Assembly (NCBI GenBank): GCA_025174535.1
Contig: JALBUN010000010.1
Span: 186,001-250,000, forward strand
Reading direction: 5' to 3'
DNA: 64,000 nucleotides
Origin: Cantharellus purpuraceus
Taxonomy: Eukaryota > Basidiomycota > Agaricomycetes > Cantharellales > Hydnaceae
Under the pieces are notes generated by a model that worked only from the letters and a program-made list of their open reading frames with translations, made no database searches and was not told the origin of the DNA. Of this stretch, positions 10,402 to 21,463 are shown one piece after another. Position numbers and translations under genes: made by a program. Within the stretch, counting starts at the first letter, position 1. Each line of letters starts with the position of its first letter.

Positions 10402-11314
10402 TGAATGAGACCAGGGAGGAAGGTGGAATTATGTTGAATTGCATTAGTGATGAAGCAGGTGGAGGTGAAGGGGTCTGTGGCCTGCATCTGGTGGCTGAGG
10501 AGAATGTGGGTGCAAAAGTGTAGGGGGTGTGAGCTTCATAGTGTCTGGTGCTATAATGTTTTCTATGTAGTTGTGCTGTGAATGTGGTTTTAGCTTTGGG
10601 GCATGATCTTATCCAGCTGTAGTGGTTGTTGTTGCAGTTTGCACATTTGGGTGCTTTAATAATACAATGTTGGCCTGGTGGGCACAGTGTAGTGTGTGTG
10701 CAAGTGTGTTGCAATGTGGGGTGTGGTCCAGCACATTTACCACAGCAGTCCTCCCTGGTGCACTCCATCACTCCCCAGTCTTGACACTTGAAGCACTGAG
10801 GAGGTCTCAGGATATATATGCTGGCATTACATAGTATACCTTTTAGTGTGATGCCTTGGTTGATTGCTATATTTGCATTCTCTTTTGATTTAAAGCTAAT
10901 CATTAGTGGGCCTCTACCTGTTTTCTGTCTTGCATCTTCACTGTTTAGCCATGCTATATTTGCAATGTCAAAATCAAATGCCATTGAGTCCTGATTTTCC
11001 TTTTTGATAGCTTCAATGACCTGGCTGTGACTTCCCATGCCTACCCATATTGATGTGGGGGCATTGTGTGCTACAATGGTGAATGTACAGTGGGGCATGG
11101 TAGCATTAGGTTCAAGCTTCTTGCACCACTTGTTCACATGTGCCCTGGCCCTTAATGCATCTGCCTTGGTCTTGAATGTGATCATGAGGTTGTTGTTGGA
11201 TGATCTGGCAATGCCACAGATTGGGTCTAGCATGGGGATACCTCTGTTTTCTGGCATCAGAAAGAAATCAGAGAGGGTTTTGTTGCAATGTTGGGTGGGC
11301 TCCATTTGCAGCAT
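10394..11314 (-). pseudogene. LINE ORF1, nucleic-acid-binding protein
   Basis: A 306-residue frame, MLQMEPTQHCNKT at its first Met. The C-terminal half has gag-like CCHC knuckles: CFKCQDWGVMECTREDC, then CGKCAGPHPTLQHTC, then CANCNNNHYSWIRSC, which is typical of Tad-group ORF1 proteins that bind element RNA. It overlaps the start of ORF2 by 8 nt (ATG 10401). Upstream reading continues towards 11500 with stops, so this is probably the 3' part of a longer ORF1. Confidence 0.8.
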
Positions 11315-11653
11315 GGTGATTAGGGGAGATCTATTGTCAGCATGTTTTAGTGAGACAAAGATTTGTTTCTCTTGGAATGGTTGAACTCTCCCAGATCTTG
11401 ACAGTTGACAATTTCATGTCCCATGCCAACCTGATCTTACCTTGCCTAATAACGTCAAATGAGTGTTCTAGAGGTGATTGACATGAAGAAACTATGTGAG
11501 TTGCTAAGACAGAGGTCATATAACACCATCATAGATGCTTTTCATCCCCCCTGTGCAGGACTCTACCCAAACATGGCAGCAAAATTTGCCACACTACTAC
11601 TGACCATATCTGACAGAATTCATGTAGCAACTCTCCCGAGAAATATGTTTTGA

Positions 11654-12278
11654 GGTTGTGATTAAAAACTTAAATTTGAAAACTTACTAATTACTAATGC
11701 TATTATGTAACTCCACAACCCGCCGGTGAGACGACTGACTTGATAGCACAACTAGGCGGCGGTTGCGCTCGCACCCTCCATTTTTCTGTCAATCTCAATC
11801 CACAAGAACAAATGAAGTTGAGACTTGCGCTTTGTTATGTAAGTGCAGTTTAGCTAATTCCACGTATGACACTTGTTCACTAGATGCCTAACTGGGGTTA
11901 GACTGGGTAAGTGGGGTTCCAGGTATAATCAAATATGAATACCCAATCCCATTGGCTTTGACAGCCCCACCTATTGCGCCCCGTCGAGTCGCTAAGCTTG
12001 TCAAATTAGAGCTTCAGGTCCGTGGAAATGTCGAACGACAGTTTGACGCTCTGTGCATCAATTGATGTGTCCGTTATGCATTTCCTTCATTTGCAGTCGG
12101 TAACGCCGGTTGATTTCGATGGCGAAGGATACCGAATGGATGCTGCGGGATTTTCGTCCCAACTCTTTCCAGGAACCACGTCAATCAGGCACTCTCTCTA
12201 ACCTGGTGACCCTAATCAAAGTCATATAAGGCCCACACATCCATCTCTAAACGCCACGCATTTCCTCGCACTCGTTGA
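11654..12278. other. Intergenic stretch and probable promoter of the DUF6533 gene
   Basis: No gene seen. Composition returns to host-like. It separates the LINE from the first host gene and must hold that gene's promoter; no clear TATA motif was found. Confidence 0.5.
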
Positions 12279-14249
12279 ATGGCCCTCATGTCGCTTTCAG
12301 ACACCAACTCAAGTACCCATTCCATGTCGGATGCGCCACCTATGCCAGGAGCACCACCACTTTCGGTTTTGATTCAAGTGGCCACCCATCTGTACGTGCA
12401 TGTTTGGTATTCTAGATCCATTTCGCACATTGGCGTATTCTGTCGTCATTCGAGTATATGCGCTCAAATCCCTCTAGGCAAGCAGCAAAATACTTTTTGG
12501 TTGCGGCATACGTCATGCTGCTTTATGATCATTGTGTGTACTCTTTCGAGTAATTGGGTATTTCTTCTTTGATTTAACGTACTCCTTATACGCTTTCTGA
12601 TTGACTAGTGATAACATTTGGTGATGAGGTCAAACGCCAGAGCACCACTCCTTACACCTTTTTCTCACTTTGACAAAATATCCAGATCGAGCGAATATGG
12701 AAACAGCCGTGGTCTGGAGCAACCATCCTATTCGCCCTGAACAGATACGTCACACTATTGCAACAGCCAATCATTATCACAGCCTTCACTTCCTCGGCGT
12801 GGTCAAGAAACGTAGGCATATGCGCTGATAGCGAGCTCTCAAGCTTACGGTTTTTATTACAGGTGTATGTTCTGATACTGAATTTGTCATTAGCTACCAA
12901 CCTAATATTCCATACAACTAAAGGCCAGCGTGCGAGCATTTCGTTCGTTTCGAAGGTGGTTCGACTCTTGCATTAGTAGCCAGTCAGTGACATCATCATC
13001 TGTTGTGTTCGTGGTAACTCATTGTTGACCTAGTCTGCGAAAGTAAGTTCTCCTTCTCACACCCATCATCACTTAGCGTTGTGGCGCTCAATATCAAAGT
13101 AATTGGGTGTTCTCAATGTCTCAACTCACTTGTTCATTCCGTAGTTATCATGATGCTACGTGTCTATGCTGTCTGGCATAAAGATAGGCGTATCCTTGCT
13201 ATTCTGGCCTTTTTCTGGTTCGTTCAGATCGCATTATGTGGAATGGCGTTAGGGTTTGGAAAACGTATGCTTAAGTGTCATCATGGCTCTACACAGATGC
13301 TGACACGGGTCATATCTTTTCATGAAGGTGTCCCTTTTCCTCCCATTTTTGTAGGATGTATTCTCACTGGTGCTAATAACCTCTGGAGTACGTAGTGCAT
13401 CATATGGGTCTGATGTCAGTCTAACCTTTCTCATCAGGTCCGTTCTGGATTATGCCCTTAATAACTGATACTGCGGTCTTCCTTCTGACGCTTTTGCGCA
13501 TCACGCGGTACTCTGAAGACACTAGAAGTATGCCGTATGTACCAAGCTCGTGTTCTGCTCTCCTCCTCTTTCAGTGCCCATGGCTAGAGCTAAAGATCAC
13601 TTGCCGTCTTATCAAATCAGTGGGTTGTGCAGATGCTGATTGGTACCATTGACTGGGCAGGATTTTGCGACTTCTCGTTCGTGATGGTACTCTCTATTAT
13701 TTTTGCATCTTCAGTGCCAACCTGCTCAATGTGATAATGTTCTTGGTATGTTGCTATCTGTAGCAGTCGGCGCCCAGTTTTGACACATTTTTCTGAAATA
13801 GGCTGCTACAGAAGACTTGAAAGCAATTGGTGCAGGGTACGTCCACACTGTATTTGGGTCATCAATCATAAACCCCAAGTTTTATTCCCGCTAGATTCTC
13901 CCAGATTCTCACCTGTGTCATGGTCTCTCGCCTCGTCCTCAACCTGCGTAATGCCCGTAATGAGTCCGCAGGCACAGGTCAGATTCTAGAGTCACACTCT
14001 GTTGGGATTGGGAATTGGGCTGCTGCCAAGCCAGAGGGAACATACAAAAGGAGTAGACTTGACACTATGTTTGGAGCTCTTAGTGAAGAACCATCTAGAT
14101 CTATGGGCTATGCTGATGATAGCTCGACCGTCAGGGGCAGTCTTAATCCTCACACAGGCGACGCGATTGCCTTGACGAGCATTAATGCGGGATCTAGGAA
14201 TCTTTTAGGCGCGTCTCCTAGATGGCAGGGTGTACAGAACCACACATAG
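12279..14249 (+). CDS. DUF6533 domain-containing membrane protein
   Basis: Eleven exons are proposed: 12279-12391, 12478-12533, 12609-12628 (20 nt), 12686-12798, 12924-12982, 13145-13264, 13328-13387, 13438-13534, 13661-13745, 13802-13836 and 13895-14249. They sum to 1113 nt, an open frame of 370 residues. The N-terminal DUF6533 signature is clear (KYFLVAAYVMLLYDHL, FGDEIERIWKQPWSGATILF). Hydrophobic segments follow (LAILAFFWFVQIALCGMALG, PFWIMPLITDTAVFLLTLL, LYYFCIFSANLLNVIMFL), then EDLKAIGAGFSQILTCVMVSRLVLNLRNAR and a polar tail, giving about seven membrane passes. The junction between exons 4 and 5 is the least certain. The family is abundant in mushrooms and its function is unknown. A paralogue lies downstream in the opposite direction. 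Confidence 0.88.
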
Positions 14250-15605
14250 ACCGCTACTTCTGGTTTTCAGGTCAAGTGTAGTATCATTACGAGCAGTCGT
14301 TTGATTTTGATTTTGAATATTCCCAAACATCTACACGTTCTAGTTAGTGTGCGATGCAGTTTTGGGTGCCTGTTACTATATTCGTGGAGCCATAGGGCAG
14401 TTTTCGGCCAGGCTAGGCGGTGAAAAGCAGCATGTTTCTACGAGATGTATGTACTGACTGAAGCTGAAATAAGCTACGCCTTTTGGAAAAGAGCGTATGA
14501 ACGTAATAGCCGCCCAGTCGGGGCTTTGGAGTTACAAAATTTTATCAGTAAATAAGAGTAGAGCAATGCTTACTTTCGGCCAACTCCTCGGATTTGTTTG
14601 ACTATGGAGCTCAGCATCCTATCCCACATACACAGCTCTTTAACAAACTGCATCAGTCGCGCCACCGCCTGGAAGTTTGTCAGTAGCGAGCCACAAGGCC
14701 TCCTGAGATCATCGCAGGAACAAGGCTGAATGGATACCCAAGTGCCTTCAATCCTTTGCAGTCCCATGGGACTCGTGAGAACGGCACCATCAATAATATT
14801 ACCTGGAGGCTCTATCATGTTGGCTTAGAATCCAAATGTACACGAAGAAGACTGTAGCGACTCAACTAATTTCTCAGCGTCTTGTTGATGATATTAGCGC
14901 AATGTTATCCATGTCGCTCCGGGACCTCCTCCGACGACGACGTCTCAGTTCCTCACACTGGCAGAACCACCAAACTCTGCCATAACGGCATCGTGCAATC
15001 TCTGGCCCTTATTTCATAAATAGTGGCACGAAAAATAAAGAAGATGGTGGAGGGTATGAGGTGGGTGTGAGGCGTTGCAGCTAGTACTACAGAAGACGGT
15101 GATAAATGTGGCACATAAATTTCAAACGGGTCAAGAAGAACTGGCATGTGTCCCTGTGTGATATCGTCTCAGACTGAAAACTGCTCTTCAGAAATGATGG
15201 CAACCGCGGGAAGCAAGGCACATGAGGGAGAAGGGTTGGAACCTCCTCAAGAATAGTAGGTAACGGTTTGATTGATAGTTTCAGGTTAAAGCGTCTGGAG
15301 ACCAGATGCTTGATCAACTTGCATACTCGATACCGACGTACGACAGCTCATGAGCCTGGAGCCTAGGCGATCTAACCACAACTCCATGCAATCTTAGAGG
15401 CCCTTTATATCCAGGATATCGTTAAATTCGACCTGGCCTGTCCTATAGAAGATAATTACGCAGAGACCAAGCTCTTCCTGAGATTTTCACACTGCCTGGT
15501 GAAGATAAATATCAAATGCTCTCACACACTGCTCCCTAGAGTGCCCCAAATCATGCCACCTGGAAATCCCATCATATCACCCAGCCAACTGAACATGAAG
15601 CAAGC
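14250..15605. other. Intergenic region with a remnant of a DUF6533-like 3' end
   Basis: No intact gene. On the minus strand near 15005-14965 the peptide RLHDAVMAEFGG matches the C-terminal motif of the neighbouring DUF6533 paralogue (IHDTVMAEFGD) and of the remnant near 55720 (MHDAVMAEFSN). The surrounding sequence has stops. A minus-strand 82-codon frame at 14570-14818 has no recognisable feature. Confidence 0.55.
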
Positions 15606-17246
15606 TCAACAGATTTCAGCCTCCTGTGGCCGGGACTGAGTCTCTACAAGAGCCATGTTGACTTCTGTTGTCTCAGCTGGCATATCATAATCCGCAGGCA
15701 TGACCGCCTCTCCAGCCCTGACACCATCAGGGTGCGAATCGCCAAACTCCGCCATAACGGTATCGTGGATCCCTTGGGTGGCCGCATGAAAGCTTCCATT
15801 CGAAATGGTAGGCAAGCCCCCGGGAGGTGTTCATATTGGGATGCGCATTTTTCTTTTGAAGATCTAGGTGAAGGCGGCAGATAATGATTAAGGACAAGCT
15901 GCGTATAGTTAGTCGATATCTACAATGCTTGACTCTCAATCACCTGTTCTGCTTAAGTGAAAGACATTAGCAATGCTAAGCTAATGTTCAAAAATGCAGT
16001 GGACATGAACAATGTGACGTACTCTCAAGACCTAGAGTGTTTGGTTAGTCAAGACATAGAAAGTGTTACATCGACGTACGAGTGGCAAGACCGTGGAAGC
16101 AACACTGATAAGCACGAATCTGATGATGATCAGTTCTATATTCGTTGGTGATAATCACGAATGAAATACCCATATCTCATAAGACCTGATGGTGGTGTGC
16201 TTCCAATGGAGATCATGGCCTACTTTGTTGGGCCAGTAAATGTGTGAGTGTCAACCCATTTTTTGTAAACCCTCCATGTTCCGAGTGTGCTGACGAGTGT
16301 CACAGCAACCACTACTGAGTCAAACAAAATGTTGGAGATTGAACTGATGATACCGACTAAAGAAGGGAAATCAATCCTGTGATATTGATTATCACGTCCA
16401 CGTGTCTTCCATCTGATGGACCATTGAGCATATTGAGCACATATAATACGAGATTAGGCTGTTCTCACAATATGATAATGTGGACTTGCCAGTCGGTGAC
16501 ATTACACCCACTGTCAAAAATTGCTCTTGCCTGTAATGGGTTCCCATCATGGATGGTCATGGAAATGTTGGCATGAACATACCAGTTCCAGCATAATGCC
16601 GAAACAATAAAGAAGCCCGAGAATTGCCAACACCAGTTTCTTGATCGGTAATGGCATATGTCCGCAACAATAGAAGGCCTGCGTGCTCAATATTGTTGTC
16701 GGCCAGAAAATCTTTCCACACCTTGAACGCCAATGACCGGTAGTAATACCACACCCATTTGTAAGCGAACAATTACCTTGCACGTCCTAAGTTGTTGTTT
16801 TAAAGTCGCTTGTTACAAGGAGTGCTCCTGGACTTATTACATTCATCAAGGATTATTTATGTGCATCAACCAAGGTCATCAGAAAACTAACGTGAAATGA
16901 CGTAAAATTCAGAAGTTCACTGGTTATTAGTAGCAAGAAAAACAGTAGTGCTGGGTATCGCGCTAGGATGTATAGAATTGTTCCCAATCTAAACTCCTTC
17001 CATTTATAATGAACTTCTTGGGACATCGTCAGTAAACTGTCGTAGACCAAAAGGGCTATTCCAAGCGGCAGGCGGTTAGCTGGGTTGTGTATATGAACTT
17101 TGCGCTCACCAAAGGATGCCATAGTGACGTAGTTCTCAGCCGTACTGGTAAGGTATAAAGGGTTCAGATATCAATGCGCCCCAGCGAGTAACCACGCACA
17201 AATCTGATATTGCTTGAATGGCTACAGGATCTGCTTGAGATGACAT
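15606..17246 (-). pseudogene. DUF6533 family paralogue, frameshifted
   Basis: The start is probably the ATG at 17246 (MSSQADPVAIQAISD). After an intron comes TAENYVTMASF, then after a second intron ALLVYDSLLTMSQEVHYKWK and RLGTILYILARYPALLFFLL, the DUF6533 core. A later exon reads LLLRTYAITDQ, then the frame slips and continues as KKLVLAILGLLYCFGIMLEL, a one-nucleotide shift near 16640. The last exon (15815-15606) ends GSFHAATQGIHDTVMAEFGDSHPD and a polar tail. Either a real pseudogene or a sequencing error; otherwise it looks complete. It converges with the DUF6533 gene at 12279-14249, consistent with an old local duplication. Confidence 0.7.
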
Positions 17247-18503
17247 AGTGATGAGACGACGAGGATGCGCGCGGTATACTTTGGACTAGTATCGCGGGAA
17301 TCTTAGTATGAGACGGGCAGAACGTCTGAAAGAGAATCATATATACTAGATGGTGAGTACAACCTGTGCCAACTTTCTGACCGTCAACGCCGACGACAGC
17401 TATCCATCCATCAGCCCTACCGCAACCGACCCTGCATCATGGATATAGTAATGTGTGCTCCAGAGGTGCCATGGCGTGGCACTGAGTGGTCCCACATTCG
17501 TCCCTAGACTACACTAGTGTCATACTATCTGGAACTATTTCCTGTTTTCAATTTGATGAACAATAACGTTTGTATCTGTCGGGTAATATTTAGCCCCGCC
17601 AGTCGCAGATTACACGTTGCTCGTCATGAATGGTAGGGCTAGTACAGCCACGAGTAACGATGGCACATCGGAGAGAGAATGACTGGAGGGTCTAAAAGAC
17701 TCTGGGGTGACAGGTGATGGAATTTCAGGTTGGAGGGTCCGGGGATCTGACGTTTAATCATAGGGCATTAAGTCCAGCAAGCACACCTAGGTTTCTCATC
17801 ATAGGCTGCAGTGACGTGTCGGGTTGTAGAGAAAAACCATTCATAGGTACCCTGGGCCGGACTGGTGGACTTGTGCACCTGTATAAGTGTACCGTGACAA
17901 GCTGAACTTAGTTGCGATCTTTTGTCCGTAATCAGAGTGCTCGGAGCAGTGTTGACAATGAAATTGGCGCCTATAATCTTGAGTTCAAACTCATCACAGA
18001 AATGTGAAAGATGAACAAATGGAAGCGGTGGAAGGGAAGGACTTAACTGAGGGTATGAGCCATCGGGAGGCAATGCACAGGATAGAACGATTGACATACG
18101 TATGCAACCCCCATTCGACCAAACTCACCTTTCGTCGATATGCTACGCAACCGGAAGCGAATCGGGGCCGCGTTGTGCTGAATCAGCAATGCAGGCTGGT
18201 TCTGTGACATGAATACTTCAAGTACCTGCAATCGCCCCCTCCAGTAAATTAACATCGTTGAAATTTACCCGTCTCTCGTTTCCTGCTGAAAGATCAATAA
18301 ATAGGCCAACTTTGTTCATATACATAGGAGAAATGAGAGATCGCAATTCATTCTCCGCAGCTATGCTTTGAAAGCAGCACGTTCTAGGTATCCAACTGTC
18401 TTGAGCTGCAGGAAGATCCTTAGGAAATTAAGGTGCTTATATGACGATCGACCAAGCGGAATTTTTATGAGCTAATCGATAATTTGTTCAAGGTATCGTC
18501 ATC
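17247..18503. other. Intergenic region between the DUF6533 paralogue and GSH2
   Basis: Holds the two divergent promoters. Short open frames here show no conserved motif. Nothing else recognised. Confidence 0.5.
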
Positions 18504-20551
18504 ATGGATTTCCTGGAGTCCAATTGCCTGCCCAAGTGGCCGCCGGAATTATCAGAGGAGCAGTTGGACTCGTTGACGTTACTGGCGACGACATATGCAT
18601 TGTCACATGGGCTGCTTTATCTCCCCATGACGAACCTCCCTGGTGCCTCTGCGGTGCCTTCACTGCCATCCGCTGCTACTCCACTACAACATGCTGCTCA
18701 TGCTGCGCCGACATCGGCTATACATGCCCCCATAACGCTCTTTCCTTCCCCATTTCCACGGCTTTTGTTCTCGCAAGCCGCGAGACTGCAGCCGATATAT
18801 AATGTGCTTTATGCCCGCATTGCGATGGATTGGGCGTTTCTGGATAGGGTGATGGGTGCGGTGGAGGGTGTGGGGAGGGTGGATGAGTTTGTGGGCGAGC
18901 TGTGGAGGGGGTGGAAGGAGGTAAGGGAGAGGGAGGGAGAGGTTCAGGATGAGACCGGCGGAGCCCAGGTGCGCAGTGCGTTTACTTTCGCTGCTTTGAG
19001 CATGCGCACTTTTGCGGTGGCACGTGTTCTGGTGTCGAGCATGCATTTCTAACTATTGATTCTTCTTTTGGGTTGTTAAAGCGTAAGCCCCTGCACCTGG
19101 GACTGTTCCGGTCGGATTATATGATACACGAGAATCCGGCGACGCACGAGCTGGAACTGAAGCAGGTGGAGTTTAATACGATTTCGGCGTCGTTTGGTCC
19201 GCTGGCGTGTCAGGTGTCTGCGATGCATCGGTAATTGTCCTTGAGCACCCGTGGCTCTCGGGAAACTGCTGCTGAATCAGGAATGAGGGCAGGTACCTTT
19301 ATGCCGCGACTGGGTATTATGGCGCGAGTACAGAGTTGGCGCCGGGGAACATGCCTGCGAATGAGAGTTTGCGTGTGCTTGTGGAGGGTCTGGCGGAGGC
19401 GCATAAGGCTTATGGCAAGCCAGAGTGCGTTGTGGCTGTTCATATTTAAGATTTGCAGGCGAAGTTGTTGATCTCCCTCCTGGTGATCTAGCGCTCGCAT
19501 CCTATTCGTCGTTCAAGCCGGAGAGCGCAACATATTTGACCAACGTTGGCTTGAATATGAGTTGCTTGAGAAGTGAGTGTATTCATTTGGGGACATCCTA
19601 TTCGCACGCTTGTCTGTGGGAGTGTATGTTGGTGATCATGTGGCCTCGCTCAGCTGCGTCTCCCAACCGCTGATGTCGCTCCAGCACTAGCTTCGCTTCC
19701 ATTTTTACTTCATCTGTTCAATCATGGATTCTAAACTTCCCCATCCTGGTTAACCTAGGCACGCGATCCACGTCCTTCGCCATACACTACATACCCTCTC
19801 CGCATCCTCAACGCTGACTTCTTCACATGCATTGCAAGTCACAGTTCCCACTCACAGTGCACCTTTTGAAATTTCAGTTGTTTATTACCGAGCGGGATAT
19901 ACCCCTACGGACTATCCGACGGCAGCAGAGTATGCGATACGCATTAAGTTGGAGAGCTCGCGCGCAGTACAGTGTCCTTCGATTGCGGTGCAGCTTGCGG
20001 GGGGAAAGAAAGTACAGGAAGTGCTGAGTCGACCTGGGGTTGTGGAGAGTTTCCTGCTGGACCCGTCTAGAGGACCTGAGAGATTTATGGAGTGGCAAGT
20101 GAAGGAGCTGCGTGACAGCTGGATGGGGATGTGGTCCCTGGACCTGGAGGGAGACGAAGGGGTGCGTCTGGCGCATGCGAATGCGCTCGATCTTGTTCTA
20201 AAGCCCCAGAGGGAGGGCGGGGGAAATAATGTGTACAAGGAGTCAATACCTGGGTTTTTGGATGAGTTGCCGAGGGAGGAGCGTGAGGCGTGGATTGCGA
20301 TGGAGTTAATTCGGCCACCTCAAGGAGTTGGTAATTGGTTGGTAAGGGCGGGCGGAGGAACAGAGGGGCGTGTGCGGGGGGATGTAGTAAGTGAGTTGGG
20401 CATATATGGGTGGGCGTTGTTTGGGGGAGGAGGGGATGTGAAGCAGAACGAGGGGGGTTGGCTGGTGAGGACAAAGGGGAAGGAGAGCGATGAAGGGGGT
20501 GTTGCGGTTGGGTTTTCTGTGCTAGACTCTCTTGCGTTGACTAATAATTAG
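18504..20551 (+). CDS. GSH2: Glutathione synthetase
   Basis: Joins gamma-glutamylcysteine and glycine with ATP to make glutathione, in the cytosol. Five exons: 18504-18941, 19082-19230, 19293-19424, 19492-19572 and 19759-20551, together 1593 nt and 530 residues, the usual eukaryotic size. Hallmarks in order: ITLFPSPFPRLLF and RIAMDWAFLDRVM; LGLFRSDYMIH, KQVEFNTISASFG; ARILFVVQAGERNIFDQRW; VVYYRAGYTP; QLAGGKKVQEVLSRPGV; the glycine-rich LKPQREGGGNNVY; VSELGIYG; and the C-terminal EGGWLVRTK with GGVAVGFSVLD, the substrate lid. The first donor could instead be GTAAGG at 18921, which removes seven residues and keeps the frame. It is an ordinary single-copy metabolic gene on the host island. Confidence 0.95.
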
Positions 20552-21463
20552 ATTCATGTCCAAGCTAGAGTGGGACATCACAGTTGGATTATGTGTGCTG
20601 GACTCTCATTAGACGAGCGCTCTAGATTCATGCCCAGGTGGGATCTCGAAAAACCTTGATGGAATGAACACTGATAATCATTCTTATTCCTGTGCTGCGC
20701 AGTCCAGGCGGAGCTTCAATATGGAAGCTGTAGAGCCTGGCTACATTGGACAAGGGGGGATGAGCGAGGAAAAATAAACACCAATCGTCATTCCAAATCG
20801 TCTCTAGTCCAAATGTACCCAAAATATAACTGTGGAGCCACATTGGAAATTTTTGAAGAAGAGTGACTACTGGACCTGATTTGACTGATAGATGACTCAG
20901 ACTCAGCATCAACGTTTTGGATTCATGCCTGGGCTGGACGTCCAGGCAGTCCCTCGGAAAACATTGGAGATATAGATGAAAGTCGACTATTACTCCTATC
21001 TTTCTCAAGATAATCAGCATGAAAAGCGTGGAACCACATCGGGAGAGCGACGAGGGAGCATTGTTGTTGGATTCTCTGTGCTAGAGTCCACGTACCTGGG
21101 TTCATGTCCAAGGAACTCGGAAAGTGGCTCTATTTTGTATTTATTGGTAAGATGAGCATCAATGATTCATGTCCGGACTGGATTTCGGAAAATGTTGGAG
21201 GCGCAAATGAATCCCGATTATCATTCCTATCACTGTGCCGCCCACGCGGCGCGTTGAAATGGAAGCAATGGGGCCACATCGGAGTCTTGCGAAAACTCCA
21301 CTCGCAGCAACGATAGCGGGTACGGTATATATATAACAACTAGTCAGCGCAGGAAGGGTGCCACCACATGTGCTCGATTTCCCACGTCCGGGCCTTATAC
21401 ACTTGCAACTCCGCATGCAACTCCGACAGGTCTTGTGAGACTGTGCTTTTGACTACCATTTGG
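20552..21463. repeat. GSH2 3' flank with three degenerate repeat copies
   Basis: No gene. Related segments of about 130 bp begin near 20624, 20926 and 21166. Each carries a GATTCATGCCC/TCC motif, then CTCGGAAAA or similar, then a run like ATCATTCCTATCACTGTGCC. Spacing is about 240-300 bp. Origin unknown; the region also serves as the promoter of the kinase gene (a TATA-like run at 21323). Confidence 0.5.

Larger units (their letters stand above)
9325..11650 (-). mobile_element. Tad-like non-LTR retrotransposon (LINE), 3' part missing
   Basis: Minus-strand order is ORF1 with zinc knuckles (11314-10394), then the start of ORF2 with an AP endonuclease domain (10401-9325). The reverse transcriptase and 3' tail are absent because the LTR of element A begins at 9324. 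Upstream of ORF1, 11337-11650 keeps more LINE-like sequence with stops. No target-site duplication could be identified. Confidence 0.8.

Noticed and set aside
12758..12976. Reading straight through the fourth intron of the DUF6533 gene
   Set aside because: It gives a non-family peptide and a stop; splicing to 12924 restores the family motif CEHFVRFEGGSTLALVA and a total length divisible by three.
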